64,000 nucleotides of DNA from Chitinophagales bacterium (GCA_016787045.1 JAEUVA010000012.1:62001-126000); one strand, 5' to 3'. Counted from the first letter of the stretch, positions 51,070 through 61,003 are shown. Program-made: numbers and translations. The notes: generated by a model not told the origin, from the sequence alone.

Positions 51070-52707
51070 ATGATTTTTTTGTTTGTTGTTCTTGCCTACA
51101 TGATTGGCATACGCATAGGCACGTATGGTATTTTCAAAAAATTGGGCGTAGCTGAGCCGTGGAAAGCATTTGTGCCAGTGCTGTGTTCTATGGAATGGCA
51201 GCGCATCATTGACAAACCAAAATGGTGGACCTGGATGCTTTTTATACCCGGAGTAAACCTATTTTATGCAGCCGGGCAACTGACGGAGATGAGCACTGCC
51301 TTCCGCAGACATGGTTTTTTTGAACATGCCGCAGCAGTGCTGTTTGCTATCGTGTATATACCCTACTTGGGTTTTGCGCCTAATGAACAGTTTTATGCTG
51401 CCGGTGGTGTAAAGCCGGGCGATAAACCATTAAAAAGAAATGTGATTCGTGAATGGGCCGATGCCATTGTGTTTGCTGTGGTAGCTGCTTCGCTCATTCG
51501 CATTTTTGTGGCAGAGGCGTACATGATTCCTACCCCTTCTATGGAGAAAACATTGTTAGTAAACGACTTTTTGTTTGTATCAAAATTTCACTACGGAGCG
51601 CGCATTCCAAACACCCCTTTGGCCATGCCTTTTGTACATCATTCGTTACCCGGTGGCAATACCAAATCGTATTTGGAATGGATAAAACTGCCGTACAAAA
51701 CCCTACCGGGTTTTCAGCAGGTAAAAAGAAACGACATGGTGGTGTTTAACTTTCCGGCCGGAGATACCGTAGTGCTGGAAGACCAAGCACCGGCATATTA
51801 TGACATTGTACGAAAATATGCGGCTGCCAACAACGTAAGTTATAGCGCAGCCCGCGAAGCCATTTGGAGCGATTCGCGTTTTCACATCACCGCCCGCCCG
51901 GTGGATAAGCGCGAAAACTACATTAAGCGCTGTGTGGGCATTGGTGGCGATACGCTGGAAGTACGCGAAGGGGTTTTGTACATCAACAACCTACCTGCCT
52001 ACCAACCCGAAAATTTATATACCCCTTATGTTTTTGTGTTGAAGCCGGGGCAAATTATCACAGCCGAGCAAATCAACCAATGGCAAATAGAAGACATGAG
52101 TGGATACATAGCCGCCACAAATCCTTTGCCTCCTAACCATTATGTGGTTCGTATGACAAAAAAGAATGCTGAAGAGTTAAGAAATTCCGGACTGACAGAA
52201 TTTGTTGGCCCGTATTCGCTGCCTAAAAATGCCACTCAACCGGCCGATGTGATCAATAATCGCTTTATCTATATTGCTAATATATTTCCCAACGATACCG
52301 CCCGCTACAAATGGAATGTAGATAATTTTGGCCCGGTGATAATCCCCAAAAAGGGCTGGACGGTTACCCTCAACGATTCTATCTATCAGCAATACGACCG
52401 CGCCATACGCGTGTACGAGGGCAACGATGTACTACAACGCGATGGCAAGTTTTACATCAACGGACAGGAAACTTCTACCTACACCTTTAAGATGAATTAT
52501 TACTGGATGATGGGCGATAACCGCCACAACAGCCAAGACTCGCGCTACTGGGGTTTTGTACCCGAAGACCACGTAGTGGGCAAAGCTTGGTTTATCTGGA
52601 TGAGTTTTGATGGCAGCCAGTCCGGCATCCACAAAATACGCTGGAGCCGTTTGTTCAGTTCTATTCATGGCCGCTGGGCGCCCGAAGATGAGCGGTACAC
52701 CAAATAG
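51070..52707 (+). CDS. lepB: Signal peptidase I with N-terminal membrane extension and large insert
   Basis: This 545-residue protein is much longer than E. coli LepB (about 324). Residues 1-115 are a membrane-embedded extension. The catalytic serine is Ser157 (PTPSMEKTLL) after a transmembrane segment, and the general base is Lys286 (ENYIKRCVGIGGD). About 50 residues between the two are extra. The final box GDNRHNSQDSRYWGFVPEDHVVGKA is intact. It removes signal peptides from exported proteins on the outer face of the inner membrane. It stands before batD with a 72-base gap. Confidence 0.92.
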   Translation: MIFLFVVLAYMIGIRIGTYGIFKKLGVAEPWKAFVPVLCSMEWQRIIDKPKWWTWMLFIPGVNLFYAAGQLTEMSTAFRRHGFFEHAAAVLFAIVYIPYLGFAPNEQFYAAGGVKPGDKPLKRNVIREWADAIVFAVVAASLIRIFVAEAYMIPTPSMEKTLLVNDFLFVSKFHYGARIPNTPLAMPFVHHSLPGGNTKSYLEWIKLPYKTLPGFQQVKRNDMVVFNFPAGDTVVLEDQAPAYYDIVRKYAAANNVSYSAAREAIWSDSRFHITARPVDKRENYIKRCVGIGGDTLEVREGVLYINNLPAYQPENLYTPYVFVLKPGQIITAEQINQWQIEDMSGYIAATNPLPPNHYVVRMTKKNAEELRNSGLTEFVGPYSLPKNATQPADVINNRFIYIANIFPNDTARYKWNVDNFGPVIIPKKGWTVTLNDSIYQQYDRAIRVYEGNDVLQRDGKFYINGQETSTYTFKMNYYWMMGDNRHNSQDSRYWGFVPEDHVVGKAWFIWMSFDGSQSGIHKIRWSRLFSSIHGRWAPEDERYTK

Positions 52708-52779
52708 CTTTGCTAAAAAATTTTAATGCGCTGGGCAACATTTGCCACAAAGCTGATTTATAGCGTAAACTTGCGGGCT

Positions 52780-54660
52780 ATGAAGGGCGAGAAAAAATCT
52801 TCTCATTTCATTATTACTGCGCTTGTGCTCTTGCTTCAGCTTGGAGCCAAAGCACAAGTTAAATTTTATGCCCAAGCACCTAAAAGTTGTGGCGTTAATC
52901 AAAACTTTCAACTCAGCTACACGGTAGAAAATGGCAGTGGCTCAAACCTTAAACTTCCACAGCTAAACGATTTTCAGGTGGTAGGTGGCCCCAACACCAG
53001 CAGCAGCATGCAATGGGTAAATGGCCAGGTAACTCAAAGTGTAACCTACTCTTACATACTTCGGCCAAAAGCAGAAGGCACTTTTAAAATTGGCAAAGCC
53101 AGTATTAGTGTAAGCGGTGTAACTATGGAGAGCAACGAGGTTTCTATTGAGATTGGTAAAGCCGTTGCACAACAACAGCCGCAACGCCAACAGCGCGGTT
53201 GGGACCCATTTGCCGATGATCCGTTTTTTAATCCGCAGGCACAGCCGCAAGAGCCCGAAAAATCGGCAGCTGATTTACAAGAAGAGCTCAAAGATGATGT
53301 GCTGATGCGCGTATCTGTAAGTAAAAACGCTGCTTACAAAGGCGAAATGCTCACTGCTACTTACAAACTCTATTTTCGGCAAAACCTTACCGGATTTAAC
53401 GTTACTAAAGCACCGGCATTTGATGGCTTTTGGAGCCAGGAGGTAGAGCTTGACCCCAAACGCAAACAACAAGTAGAAACCTACAACGGCAAACAGTACT
53501 ACACTTTAGAAGTAATGAAGTACAACCTTTACCCGCAGCGCGATGGGCAACTCAACATACCTCATGCAGAGGTAAACACCACAGCATTGGTGCAAAATCG
53601 GTCGCGCTCGCGCAATCCGTTTGATGACTTTTTTAATGCCGGCCGCCAGGTACAAGTACCAATTACATTAAAAACAAATACACTATCTGTAGCCGTAAAA
53701 GAATTGCCTGCTGCCGGGCAACCCAATAACTTTAACGGTGCCGTGGGCAAATATTCGTTTGAGGCAAAAGTATCGGGCAAAGAAACCAAAACCGATGAAC
53801 CCATTACTTACACCATGAAAGTATCCGGTACCGGTAACCTGAAATTTGTGGAAGCACCAAAACTGGAAGCACCAGAGGAGTTTGAAGTTTATGAACCAAA
53901 GGTGAAAGAAAACATCAGCAACAATGCCGATGGGTTGAGCGGCAGCAAACAATATGATTACCTACTCATCCCCCGCCAACCGGGCGAATACATACTTAAC
54001 GCCTACCAATTTAGCTACTTTGACCCAGCGGCAGCCAAGTACATTACGCTTACATCGCCTGAGTTTACCGTAAAAGTAACCGGTGAGCCGTCAAAAAATT
54101 TAAACACCGATACTAACCTGATTGCAGAAAAACAAACCGTAAAAACACTGGGCAAAGAAATACGATACATAAAAACCGGCACGCCTGATTTCAACAACAG
54201 CAATTTTTATGGCTCTTGGACTTTTGCTGCGCTGTATGGCACTCCGTTTTTGCTCTTTATTGGGTTGGTTGCATTGCGTAAACGCAACGAACAATTAGAT
54301 GCAGACATCATCGGCACCAAACGCAGAAAGGCGCTCCGGTTAGCCAAGCAGCGATTGAATAAAGCAGAGAAGTTTTTGACAGTTGCCGACAAAAAGAATT
54401 TTTACACCGAAATGTCGCTCGGCATTTGGGGCTATCTGAGCAACAAACTGAATATTGATATCAGTAATTTGAGCAAAGATAATGTACAAGAAACCTTAGC
54501 GGATAAACAAGTGAGTACTGTAACTGTTGAAAAACTAAAAACGCTGCTCACCACCTGCGAGCAAGCATTGTACTCACCCATTGGCGAAGGCAGCGAGATG
54601 AAACAAAACTTTGAAACGGGACTTAATTTATTGGCTGATTTAGAATCGGAAATCAAATGA
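52780..54660 (+). CDS. batD: BatD-family protein
   Basis: The start is ATG 52780 (MKGEKKSSHFIITALVLLLQ), which gives a proper signal peptide; the frame from 52726 does not. The 626-residue product has several immunoglobulin-like beta domains (QVKFYAQAPKSCGVNQNFQLSY, RPKAEGTFKIGKASI, EFEVYEPKVKE) in the periplasm, one transmembrane helix near residue 485, and a cytosolic helical tail. It belongs to the aerotolerance Bat set, which contributes to oxidative-stress tolerance by an unclear mechanism. It overlaps batE by 4 bases (ATGA). Confidence 0.88.
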   Translation: MKGEKKSSHFIITALVLLLQLGAKAQVKFYAQAPKSCGVNQNFQLSYTVENGSGSNLKLPQLNDFQVVGGPNTSSSMQWVNGQVTQSVTYSYILRPKAEGTFKIGKASISVSGVTMESNEVSIEIGKAVAQQQPQRQQRGWDPFADDPFFNPQAQPQEPEKSAADLQEELKDDVLMRVSVSKNAAYKGEMLTATYKLYFRQNLTGFNVTKAPAFDGFWSQEVELDPKRKQQVETYNGKQYYTLEVMKYNLYPQRDGQLNIPHAEVNTTALVQNRSRSRNPFDDFFNAGRQVQVPITLKTNTLSVAVKELPAAGQPNNFNGAVGKYSFEAKVSGKETKTDEPITYTMKVSGTGNLKFVEAPKLEAPEEFEVYEPKVKENISNNADGLSGSKQYDYLLIPRQPGEYILNAYQFSYFDPAAAKYITLTSPEFTVKVTGEPSKNLNTDTNLIAEKQTVKTLGKEIRYIKTGTPDFNNSNFYGSWTFAALYGTPFLLFIGLVALRKRNEQLDADIIGTKRRKALRLAKQRLNKAEKFLTVADKKNFYTEMSLGIWGYLSNKLNIDISNLSKDNVQETLADKQVSTVTVEKLKTLLTTCEQALYSPIGEGSEMKQNFETGLNLLADLESEIK

Positions 54661-55415
54661 TAAGGCGAGCAACACATATTATTTGCTTTACTTTATTGTT
54701 GTGTGCTGCACCATTGTGCAAGGCAGAAAGCGCTATTGATATATACACCAAAGCTGCCGGCTTATACAAATCCGGAAATTACACGGAATCGCAAAAACTA
54801 TATGAGCAGCTATTGGATCAAGGTTACCATCAACCGGAAACCTACTACAACTTAGGTAACTGCTTCTACAAAAAAAATCAATTGGGCAAAGCCATCTTAA
54901 ACTATGAGCGCGCACTCCGCCTTTCGCCCGATGATGAAGACATTGCACACAACCTACAGTTAGCCGAGTTGAAAACCCTAGATAAAATACAACCCGTGCC
55001 ACAACTGGCTTTTGTAACCGGATGGAAAAATTTTGTGGGCACCCATTCGGATGGCGGCTGGAGCATCATCGCTCTTATTGCACTTTGGTGCGCGCTTATT
55101 GCTGCAGTGGTTTATCTGTTTTTGCTGAAAAGCAGAGGGGTATTAATGTTGAGCATGGCTGCTTTGATTGTTTCTGCAGCTACTCTTTTTTTAGCCGCTT
55201 TTCAGCACCGCCAGCTACACGATTCATCTTATGCTATACTTGTCAATGAAAGCATCAACGTACTCAGTGCACCCGATGCAGCCAGTGGTACCGTTTTCAC
55301 TCTGCACGAAGGCACAAAACTTTTATTGATGGATGAAGTAAGCGGTTGGCATAAAATACGCTTAGCCGATGGGCGCATAGGTTGGTTACCCTCCGGTATG
55401 TTTGAACGTATCTGA
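54657..55415 (+). CDS. batE: BatE-family TPR and SH3-like protein
   Basis: This 252-residue protein has a signal peptide (to about KAES). Two TPRs follow (AAGLYKSGNYTESQKLYEQLL, YYNLGNCFYKKNQLGKAI), then two hydrophobic segments and a C-terminal bacterial SH3-like domain (NVLSAPDAASGTVFTLHEGTK...GWLPSGMFERI). The arrangement is that of BatE. The start codon overlaps the batD stop. BatA, BatB and BatC genes are not in the window. Confidence 0.87.
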   Translation: MIRRATHIICFTLLLCAAPLCKAESAIDIYTKAAGLYKSGNYTESQKLYEQLLDQGYHQPETYYNLGNCFYKKNQLGKAILNYERALRLSPDDEDIAHNLQLAELKTLDKIQPVPQLAFVTGWKNFVGTHSDGGWSIIALIALWCALIAAVVYLFLLKSRGVLMLSMAALIVSAATLFLAAFQHRQLHDSSYAILVNESINVLSAPDAASGTVFTLHEGTKLLLMDEVSGWHKIRLADGRIGWLPSGMFERI

Positions 55416-55436
55416 ACAATTTTTTTTGCACCAAGT

Positions 55437-55466
55437 TTTGTTGATACGATTGTTTGTCTAACTTTC
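55437..55466 (+). promoter_or_regulatory. Candidate Bacteroidota promoter of mscL
   Basis: TTTG (55437-55440) and TAACTTTC (55459-55466) are separated by 18 bases, close to the TTTG-N19-TAnnTTTG pattern. The -7 box ends in C rather than G. It lies 35 bases before the mscL ATG. Confidence 0.4.
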
Positions 55467-55500
55467 GTTCATAAACTACTAACCTTTAAATCAATCAACT

Positions 55501-55872
55501 ATGGGAATGATGAAAGAATTTAAAGAGTTTGCCATGAAGGGCAATCTCATTGACATGTCTATCGGTATTGTAATCGGAGCAGCTTTTGGCGCTGTAAGCA
55601 AAACATTTATTGAAGGAATATTTATGCCCCTGGTTGGTTTGGTATTTCAATTAGAGAACTTTGACCAATACGCAGTGCAGATAGGCACAGCCAGCGTAAA
55701 GGTTGGCTCGTTTATTGGCGCTACCATCAACTTTTTAATTATTGCTTTTATCATGTTCATGCTGATTAAAGCCATGAACAGCATGAAAAAAGCCGAAGCT
55801 CCCGCTCCACCGGCAGGCCCTACTCCTACCGAGGCGCTACTGGCCGAAATCAGAGATTCGCTTAAAAAATAG
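55501..55872 (+). CDS. mscL: Large-conductance mechanosensitive channel
   Basis: This 123-residue protein has two transmembrane helices, the conserved pore helix NLIDMSIGIVIGAAFGAVSKTF, and a Pro/Ala-rich linker to a charged C-terminal helix (ALLAEIRDSLKK). It opens under membrane tension to release solutes during hypo-osmotic shock. It is a single-gene unit with its own promoter-like element and terminator. Confidence 0.96.
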   Translation: MGMMKEFKEFAMKGNLIDMSIGIVIGAAFGAVSKTFIEGIFMPLVGLVFQLENFDQYAVQIGTASVKVGSFIGATINFLIIAFIMFMLIKAMNSMKKAEAPAPPAGPTPTEALLAEIRDSLKK

Positions 55873-55895
55873 TGCGGCTCACAAATTTTGTATGG

Positions 55896-55927
55896 AAAAC
55901 CACTCTGCCATTGCAGGGTGGTTTTTT
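55896..55927 (+). terminator. Rho-independent terminator of mscL
   Basis: A 13-bp stem AAAACCACTCTGC / GCAGGGTGGTTTT with one wobble and a CATT loop (55896-55925) runs into a T tract ending at 55927. It lies just upstream of murF. Confidence 0.85.
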
Positions 55928-55938
55928 AGTTTCGTAGC

Positions 55939-57270
55939 ATGAGCATTGAACGTTTGTATGAACTCTATTTGCAGAGTAGCGGAATTACTACCGACACTCG
56001 CAGTATAAAAAAAAGCAATTTATTTTTTGCGCTAAAAGGCGAAAAATTCAATGCCAATCAGTTTGCCGAAGCAGCACTCCAAGCCGGTGCTTCATACGCA
56101 GTAGTAGATGAAATAGGCGAAACCACCTGGAAAGAAAGATATGGCGAAAGGTTAATACACGTTGAAAATGTATTGAGCACTTTACAACAGCTTGCCGGTT
56201 TTCATCGGCAGCAATTCAAGTTTCCGGTACTGGCCATAACGGGCAGCAATGGCAAAACAACCACTAAAGAACTGATAGCGGCTGTTCTTTCAAAAAAATA
56301 CAAAATTGCTTTTACCAAAGGTAATCTCAACAATCATATTGGCATTCCACTTACCTTGTTAAGCATTAATAAAGAACACACCGAATTAGCTGTAATAGAA
56401 ATGGGTGCCAACCATCAGCGCGAAATAGATTCGTACTGCCAATATGTACAGCCCGATTACGGATTAATTACCAATGTGGGCCTGGCACACATTGAGGGCT
56501 TTGGCGGTTTTCATGGTGTGGTGAAGGGTAAAACCGAATTGTATCAGCACTTATCTTTGCACAATGGCAAGTTGTTTATTAATGCTGATGACGAAATACT
56601 GATGAACAAAGCCGAAGAGTTTTTTGGCGATGAATTGTTGGACCGGGCTATCCTATATGGCACTTCGCCAGAAGTATTTTGCAGTGGGCATATCATTGCC
56701 GGCAAAGAGTTTTTAACCGTAGAAACCTTACATAGCACTATAGCTACTCAACTTGTTGGCGATTACAACTTTACCAATGTAATGAGTGCTGTTTGCATTG
56801 GAAAATACTTTCATGTACCTACAGCAGATATTAAAGATGCCTTAGAAAGCTACACTCCCACCAATAACCGCTCACAAAAAATACAGTGGGGTACTAATAC
56901 GGTTATTATGGATGCCTACAATGCCAACCCCAGCAGCATGAAAGCCGCATTGAAAAATTTTGAGCAACTCAGCGGTGACTTTGAAAACCGAGTAGTGATA
57001 CTAGGCGAAATGATGGAACTAGGCGAGTTTAGCGAAGAGGAACACCGCCAAATATTTGAACATACACAACACATGCCCTTAGATTACAGAGTATTTGTAG
57101 GTGCGCAATTTGCTTTTACCAAAAATCAACCCGGTGCTCTTTGGTTTGCCCATACTGCTGATGCCCGCGAGTGGCTGCATAATGCCGAACTTCATCACAG
57201 TTTGATACTGGTAAAAGGGTCTAGAGCCAATGGGCTGGAGCGAATATTGCATTTTTGTAATGAACAATAG
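55939..57270 (+). CDS. murF: UDP-N-acetylmuramoyl-tripeptide-D-alanyl-D-alanine ligase
   Basis: This 443-residue Mur ligase has the P-loop TGSNGKTTTKE (GSNGKT at 102-107). Central motifs ELAVIEMGANHQREID and TNVGLAHIEGF bind nucleotide and peptide substrate, and the C-terminal domain has MDAYNANPSSMKAAL and ILGEMMELGEFSEEEH. It adds D-Ala-D-Ala to the peptidoglycan precursor in the cytosol. Length and motifs are normal. Confidence 0.95.
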   Translation: MSIERLYELYLQSSGITTDTRSIKKSNLFFALKGEKFNANQFAEAALQAGASYAVVDEIGETTWKERYGERLIHVENVLSTLQQLAGFHRQQFKFPVLAITGSNGKTTTKELIAAVLSKKYKIAFTKGNLNNHIGIPLTLLSINKEHTELAVIEMGANHQREIDSYCQYVQPDYGLITNVGLAHIEGFGGFHGVVKGKTELYQHLSLHNGKLFINADDEILMNKAEEFFGDELLDRAILYGTSPEVFCSGHIIAGKEFLTVETLHSTIATQLVGDYNFTNVMSAVCIGKYFHVPTADIKDALESYTPTNNRSQKIQWGTNTVIMDAYNANPSSMKAALKNFEQLSGDFENRVVILGEMMELGEFSEEEHRQIFEHTQHMPLDYRVFVGAQFAFTKNQPGALWFAHTADAREWLHNAELHHSLILVKGSRANGLERILHFCNEQ

Positions 57271-57295
57271 TTTATGTTAGTAAAATAAACTTTCT

Positions 57296-57303
57296 TATTT
57301 TTG
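57296..57303 (+). promoter_or_regulatory. Candidate -7 promoter element (TATTTTTG)
   Basis: This matches TAnnTTTG and lies 18 bases upstream of the AAA-family gene in a very AT-rich gap. No matching TTG lies 19 bases upstream. Confidence 0.35.
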
Positions 57304-57321
57304 TAACATAAAAAATACTTC

Positions 57322-58521
57322 ATGTTACTTAAATCTGAACTGGAAAAGGTGTACCATGCACAACAGCAATTGGTCAAAAAAAAAGAACTAAACACCGAGC
57401 GGAGTATTTTAAAAAACTATACCCATACTCAAAAGCATATTGAGGTAATCACCGGCATCAGGCGGTGCGGCAAGAGCACACTCATGCGGCAAATGATGAG
57501 AAAACATCCGGACTTTGCTTACTTTAACTTTGAAGATTCGCGGGTGTTTGGTTTTGAGGTTTCTGACTTCACTAAGTTAGACGAAATAATGCCGCCCAAT
57601 GCATCGGCCTATTTTTTTGATGAAATACAAAACGTACTATACTGGGAAACATACATTCGTCAATTACACGATAGAGGAGCAAAGGTCTTTATCACCGGCT
57701 CCAACGCCTCATTGCTAAGTAAAGAACTTGGCACACGACTTACCGGAAGGCATTTAAGGCATGAGTTGTACCCCTTTTCATATTCAGAATATATTAACCA
57801 TAAAAAGACAAAACGAAATGCCGATAGTTTTAGCAAATATCTATACGAAGGGGGCTTCCCTGAGTACCTAAGCTCGGGCAATGAGGAAGTGCTTCAAACA
57901 TTATTTAAAGACATACTTCTTCGTGATATAGCTGTGCGCCATGGCATACGTAATACAAAAGTACTCATAGACATCGCCTTGTTTCTGCTATCCAATACCG
58001 GCAAAGAACAAACCTATAACAACATACGCAAAAACTTTGGCCTTGGCTCCACCAACTCGGCCTCTGATTACTTGCATTGGATGGAGGACTGTTACTTATT
58101 GTTTTATGTGCCTCGTTTTAGCTGGAAAACACGAAACATAGCCGCCAATGCCCGTAAGGTATATGCCATAGATAATGGCTTGGTGCAGGCCAATTCCATA
58201 AGCCATTCAGATGATATTGGGCGATTGCTAGAGAATGCGGTGTTTCTGCACCTCCGGCAACAAGCTGGACAATTGTATTATTTCAGAGAAAATAAGGAAT
58301 GTGACTTTGTATGGTTTCAAAACAAAATGTGCAAAATGGCGCTGCAAGTTTGTTCTGAAATAAACTCAGATAATATACAGAGAGAAACAAATGGTTTGCT
58401 GGAAGCAATGAACCATTTTAATCTGAGCGAGGGTACCATTGTTACACTTAGCCAAAACGATACATTAAAAACATCCGGCAAAACTATTCGGTTAATACCG
58501 GTTTATGAGTTCATGAAATAA
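57322..58521 (+). CDS. AAA ATPase with DUF4143 domain
   Basis: This 399-residue protein has Walker A GIRRCGKST (45-53) and Walker B SAYFFDEIQN (Asp100, Glu101). The sensor-like FITGSNASLLSKELGTRLTGRH and FSYSEYINH follow, then a C-terminal DUF4143 nuclease-like region (LENAVFLHLRQQ...YYFRENKECDFVWF). Such proteins are common, often scattered by horizontal transfer, and their role is unknown. It stands alone between murF and a convergent hypothetical gene, with no partner toxin or antitoxin visible. Confidence 0.9.
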   Translation: MLLKSELEKVYHAQQQLVKKKELNTERSILKNYTHTQKHIEVITGIRRCGKSTLMRQMMRKHPDFAYFNFEDSRVFGFEVSDFTKLDEIMPPNASAYFFDEIQNVLYWETYIRQLHDRGAKVFITGSNASLLSKELGTRLTGRHLRHELYPFSYSEYINHKKTKRNADSFSKYLYEGGFPEYLSSGNEEVLQTLFKDILLRDIAVRHGIRNTKVLIDIALFLLSNTGKEQTYNNIRKNFGLGSTNSASDYLHWMEDCYLLFYVPRFSWKTRNIAANARKVYAIDNGLVQANSISHSDDIGRLLENAVFLHLRQQAGQLYYFRENKECDFVWFQNKMCKMALQVCSEINSDNIQRETNGLLEAMNHFNLSEGTIVTLSQNDTLKTSGKTIRLIPVYEFMK

Positions 58522-58531
58522 AGTAGTTCAA

Positions 58532-59584
58532 TTATCTGTTGTGAGTTATTTTGCTGTTAAAGCCAAAACTTAGACCAAAAAAAATGTTTTCACTATTTTT
58601 TTGCCAATACCAATAGTATTGTGTCCCATTCAGTGAGCCGTACTTTGTAATCGCCACAGAATAACCACCAAAAACTGACAGGTAATATTGATGCTTAATC
58701 TTAACCCTTGCACCAAGTGAACCACCCAAATTCCATACTGGACCTTTAAAGTCAGCATCAGAATTTACTCTTGTTCCTATATGCTGAAAAAAGCTAAACT
58801 CAGGTGAAATAAATTTATTAGCCAATGGGTAAACTCTCTGATTGAGCCCTGCGCTCACAAAGCCTAACTCGCTAAAACTTTTACCCTTCAAATAGGTATA
58901 TCCAATACCTCCCCCAAGGAAAAAATACTCCTTAAAGTTAAATCCACTGTAATTACTAATCCCAATAGTATACTTTGAGGATGGGGAGTTAGTTCGGTCT
59001 ATACCAAAACCACCAATAACATCCGTGGCGTTCATAAATAAACCGATGGAGGGTTTCTTTGTATTGGCTGTAGCAACAGGAGTAAAGTTAAGAGCGCCCT
59101 CTAACATAGTTGCTGTTGAATTATTTTGCAAACTATCTGTAACAGGTGTGTAATTAATTTCAATACCGTTTATGGCCACCACCTCTTTCTTTTTTACGGC
59201 ATCTTCCAGTATTATCGGATAAATACCATTTTCAGTAAATACTTTAACGGTGTAATAATCATATTTTTTGTAATACTTTACCTTATGTACAGGTATCACC
59301 TTACCGGCATAAGAAGCAGGTAAGCCAGCTTTTTGGCCGGTGTACAATGTTTTTGAACTTGAACTGTTATACCCGCTATTGTTACGAAAACTGTTGCTTT
59401 CTCTAAGAGTCACTTCTTCCTCCATACTTGAAAACGACTTATCTCCATTGCTGCCTTCACCCAACTTAATTTTTGTACCGCGTTGTAGGCAATACGTTTT
59501 ACCCGAATACTCAAAGCAATACACTTGAGAAGAGGCGATAACAGAACTAACCGTAAATAGAATAATTAGAATAAGGTGCCTCAT
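58532..59584 (-). CDS. Exported protein of unknown function with a probable beta-barrel end
   Basis: This 350-residue product has a signal peptide (to about SSVIASSQ). It begins with a small domain (QVYCFEYSGKTYCLQRGTKIKLG), then a linker of Ser/Asn. The last 180 residues have alternating aromatic/glycine strands (YFFLGGGIGYTYLKG, NLGGSLGARVKIKHQYYLSVFGGYS, NIFFGLSFGFNS) typical of an outer-membrane barrel. No T9SS domain. It is tail-to-tail with the AAA gene. No family recognised. Confidence 0.75.
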   Translation of the reverse strand: MRHLILIILFTVSSVIASSQVYCFEYSGKTYCLQRGTKIKLGEGSNGDKSFSSMEEEVTLRESNSFRNNSGYNSSSSKTLYTGQKAGLPASYAGKVIPVHKVKYYKKYDYYTVKVFTENGIYPIILEDAVKKKEVVAINGIEINYTPVTDSLQNNSTATMLEGALNFTPVATANTKKPSIGLFMNATDVIGGFGIDRTNSPSSKYTIGISNYSGFNFKEYFFLGGGIGYTYLKGKSFSELGFVSAGLNQRVYPLANKFISPEFSFFQHIGTRVNSDADFKGPVWNLGGSLGARVKIKHQYYLSVFGGYSVAITKYGSLNGTQYYWYWQKNSENIFFGLSFGFNSKITHNR

Positions 59585-59649
59585 ACATATATGCTACATA
59601 GCAAATCTATAAAACTAAGATAGACGCAATAGCACAATTTGAAGTAAGG

Positions 59650-60912
59650 TTATGCCCGCTTTAGGATTATCTCTGTTACCTCCGGCAAAATGCCTACTCT
59701 GCCCGGGTAAAACAGAAAACCAAAACCGCGGTTAACATACAGGTATTGTTTGCCTTCTTGATATAGGCCCGCCCATTGCTTATAGATATATTGCACCGGG
59801 CTCCAGCGCAACCATTTTTCTTCTACCCCCAACTGTGCGCCATGGGTGTGGCCGCTCAATGTCAAATCTACATCAGGGTATTGGGGGCGCACCTGTGCAT
59901 CCCAGTGTTGTGGGTTGTGGCTCAGTAAAATTTTAAATGGAATGTCATTTGTACCTTTGTGAGCTACGTGCATTTTGCCGTATTTGGTCCAGCGGCCTGT
60001 GCCCCAGTTTTCTATACCGATTAGCGCGATTTTTTCACCTGCCTTTTCTATTACCCTGTGCTCATTCATCAGCAAGTCCCAACCCATTTTATGGTGTATC
60101 GATTTAAACCGATCAAAATTTTCTTTTTTATCTTCTTCACTACCCCACTCTACATAATCTCCGTAATCATGATTGCCGGTGATAGAATAAACACCGTGTT
60201 TGGCTTTGAGGGCTGCAAACACATGTAAATAATCATCCATCTCAGAGGCCACGTTATTCACCAAATCTCCGGTAAAAACAATCACATCAGCATTGGCTTC
60301 GTTTATTTTCTCAATCACTTTTTTGATGGGTTCTGATTGTGTGAAACTACCGGAGTGAATATCGGATAGTTGTATCAGCTTCATACCGTCAAAGGCAGCA
60401 GGCAGGTTCGGAAATTTTAAGGTAATACGATGAAACCGGTAGTTATATGCGTTGGCTATCATGCCATACAACAAAGTACCTACAGGCAGCGCAGCAGCTC
60501 CTAAAGCCAACCGGCTCAAAAATTGGCTGCGGTTGAGTGTTATCTCATCATTTCCGGTAATTTTTGAAATGGCAAATCTTGTAACACGCACCATATCTTC
60601 GGGTAATAGGAATAAAATAGCAATGAGCTTTACCACAGCCAACAACAAAAAAAACATAGGATAATACACACTCAGCCAATGCGGTAAATACTTATATAAG
60701 AATGGCCGGTAAGAGAAAAAGAGTGCGTAAAAGAAAATTGTAGCGCCCCAATAAATCCATTTAAACTGTTTGAGATTTTGCGGTTGAATGGCTGTTTTTA
60801 CAACCTGCCAACCGTACACTTCTAAAAGGGTTACTACGGTCAAAAAAATGAGAATGGGTAAAACTGGAATCATTTTCACAGAAAGTTTAAGGTATTCACG
60901 GCTTGCGCCCAA
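59650..60912 (-). CDS. Membrane-anchored metallophosphoesterase
   Basis: This 420-residue protein has four or so N-terminal hydrophobic segments (to about residue 165) and then a calcineurin-type phosphoesterase domain. Metal motifs in order: LIQLSDIHSGS, VIVFTGDLVNN, ITGNHDYGDY, LLSHNPQHWD, LTLSGHTHGAQLG. Members hydrolyse phosphoesters such as UDP-diacylglucosamine or other lipids. The substrate is unknown. Confidence 0.9.
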   Translation of the reverse strand: MGASREYLKLSVKMIPVLPILIFLTVVTLLEVYGWQVVKTAIQPQNLKQFKWIYWGATIFFYALFFSYRPFLYKYLPHWLSVYYPMFFLLLAVVKLIAILFLLPEDMVRVTRFAISKITGNDEITLNRSQFLSRLALGAAALPVGTLLYGMIANAYNYRFHRITLKFPNLPAAFDGMKLIQLSDIHSGSFTQSEPIKKVIEKINEANADVIVFTGDLVNNVASEMDDYLHVFAALKAKHGVYSITGNHDYGDYVEWGSEEDKKENFDRFKSIHHKMGWDLLMNEHRVIEKAGEKIALIGIENWGTGRWTKYGKMHVAHKGTNDIPFKILLSHNPQHWDAQVRPQYPDVDLTLSGHTHGAQLGVEEKWLRWSPVQYIYKQWAGLYQEGKQYLYVNRGFGFLFYPGRVGILPEVTEIILKRA

Positions 60913-60979
60913 TAATATTGTAAAGCCATAAAGTTGGTAAGAATGGTGTAATACTTGTAAGTATGCAAAAACAATATTC

Positions 60980-60987
60980 TACATTTG
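60980..60987 (+). promoter_or_regulatory. Candidate -7 promoter element (TACATTTG) of the OmpA gene
   Basis: TACATTTG matches TAnnTTTG exactly and lies 16 bases before the ATG. The nearest upstream TTG (60955-60957) is 22 bases away, slightly longer than usual. Confidence 0.45.
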
Positions 60988-61003
60988 TACAAAACACCCG
61001 CTT

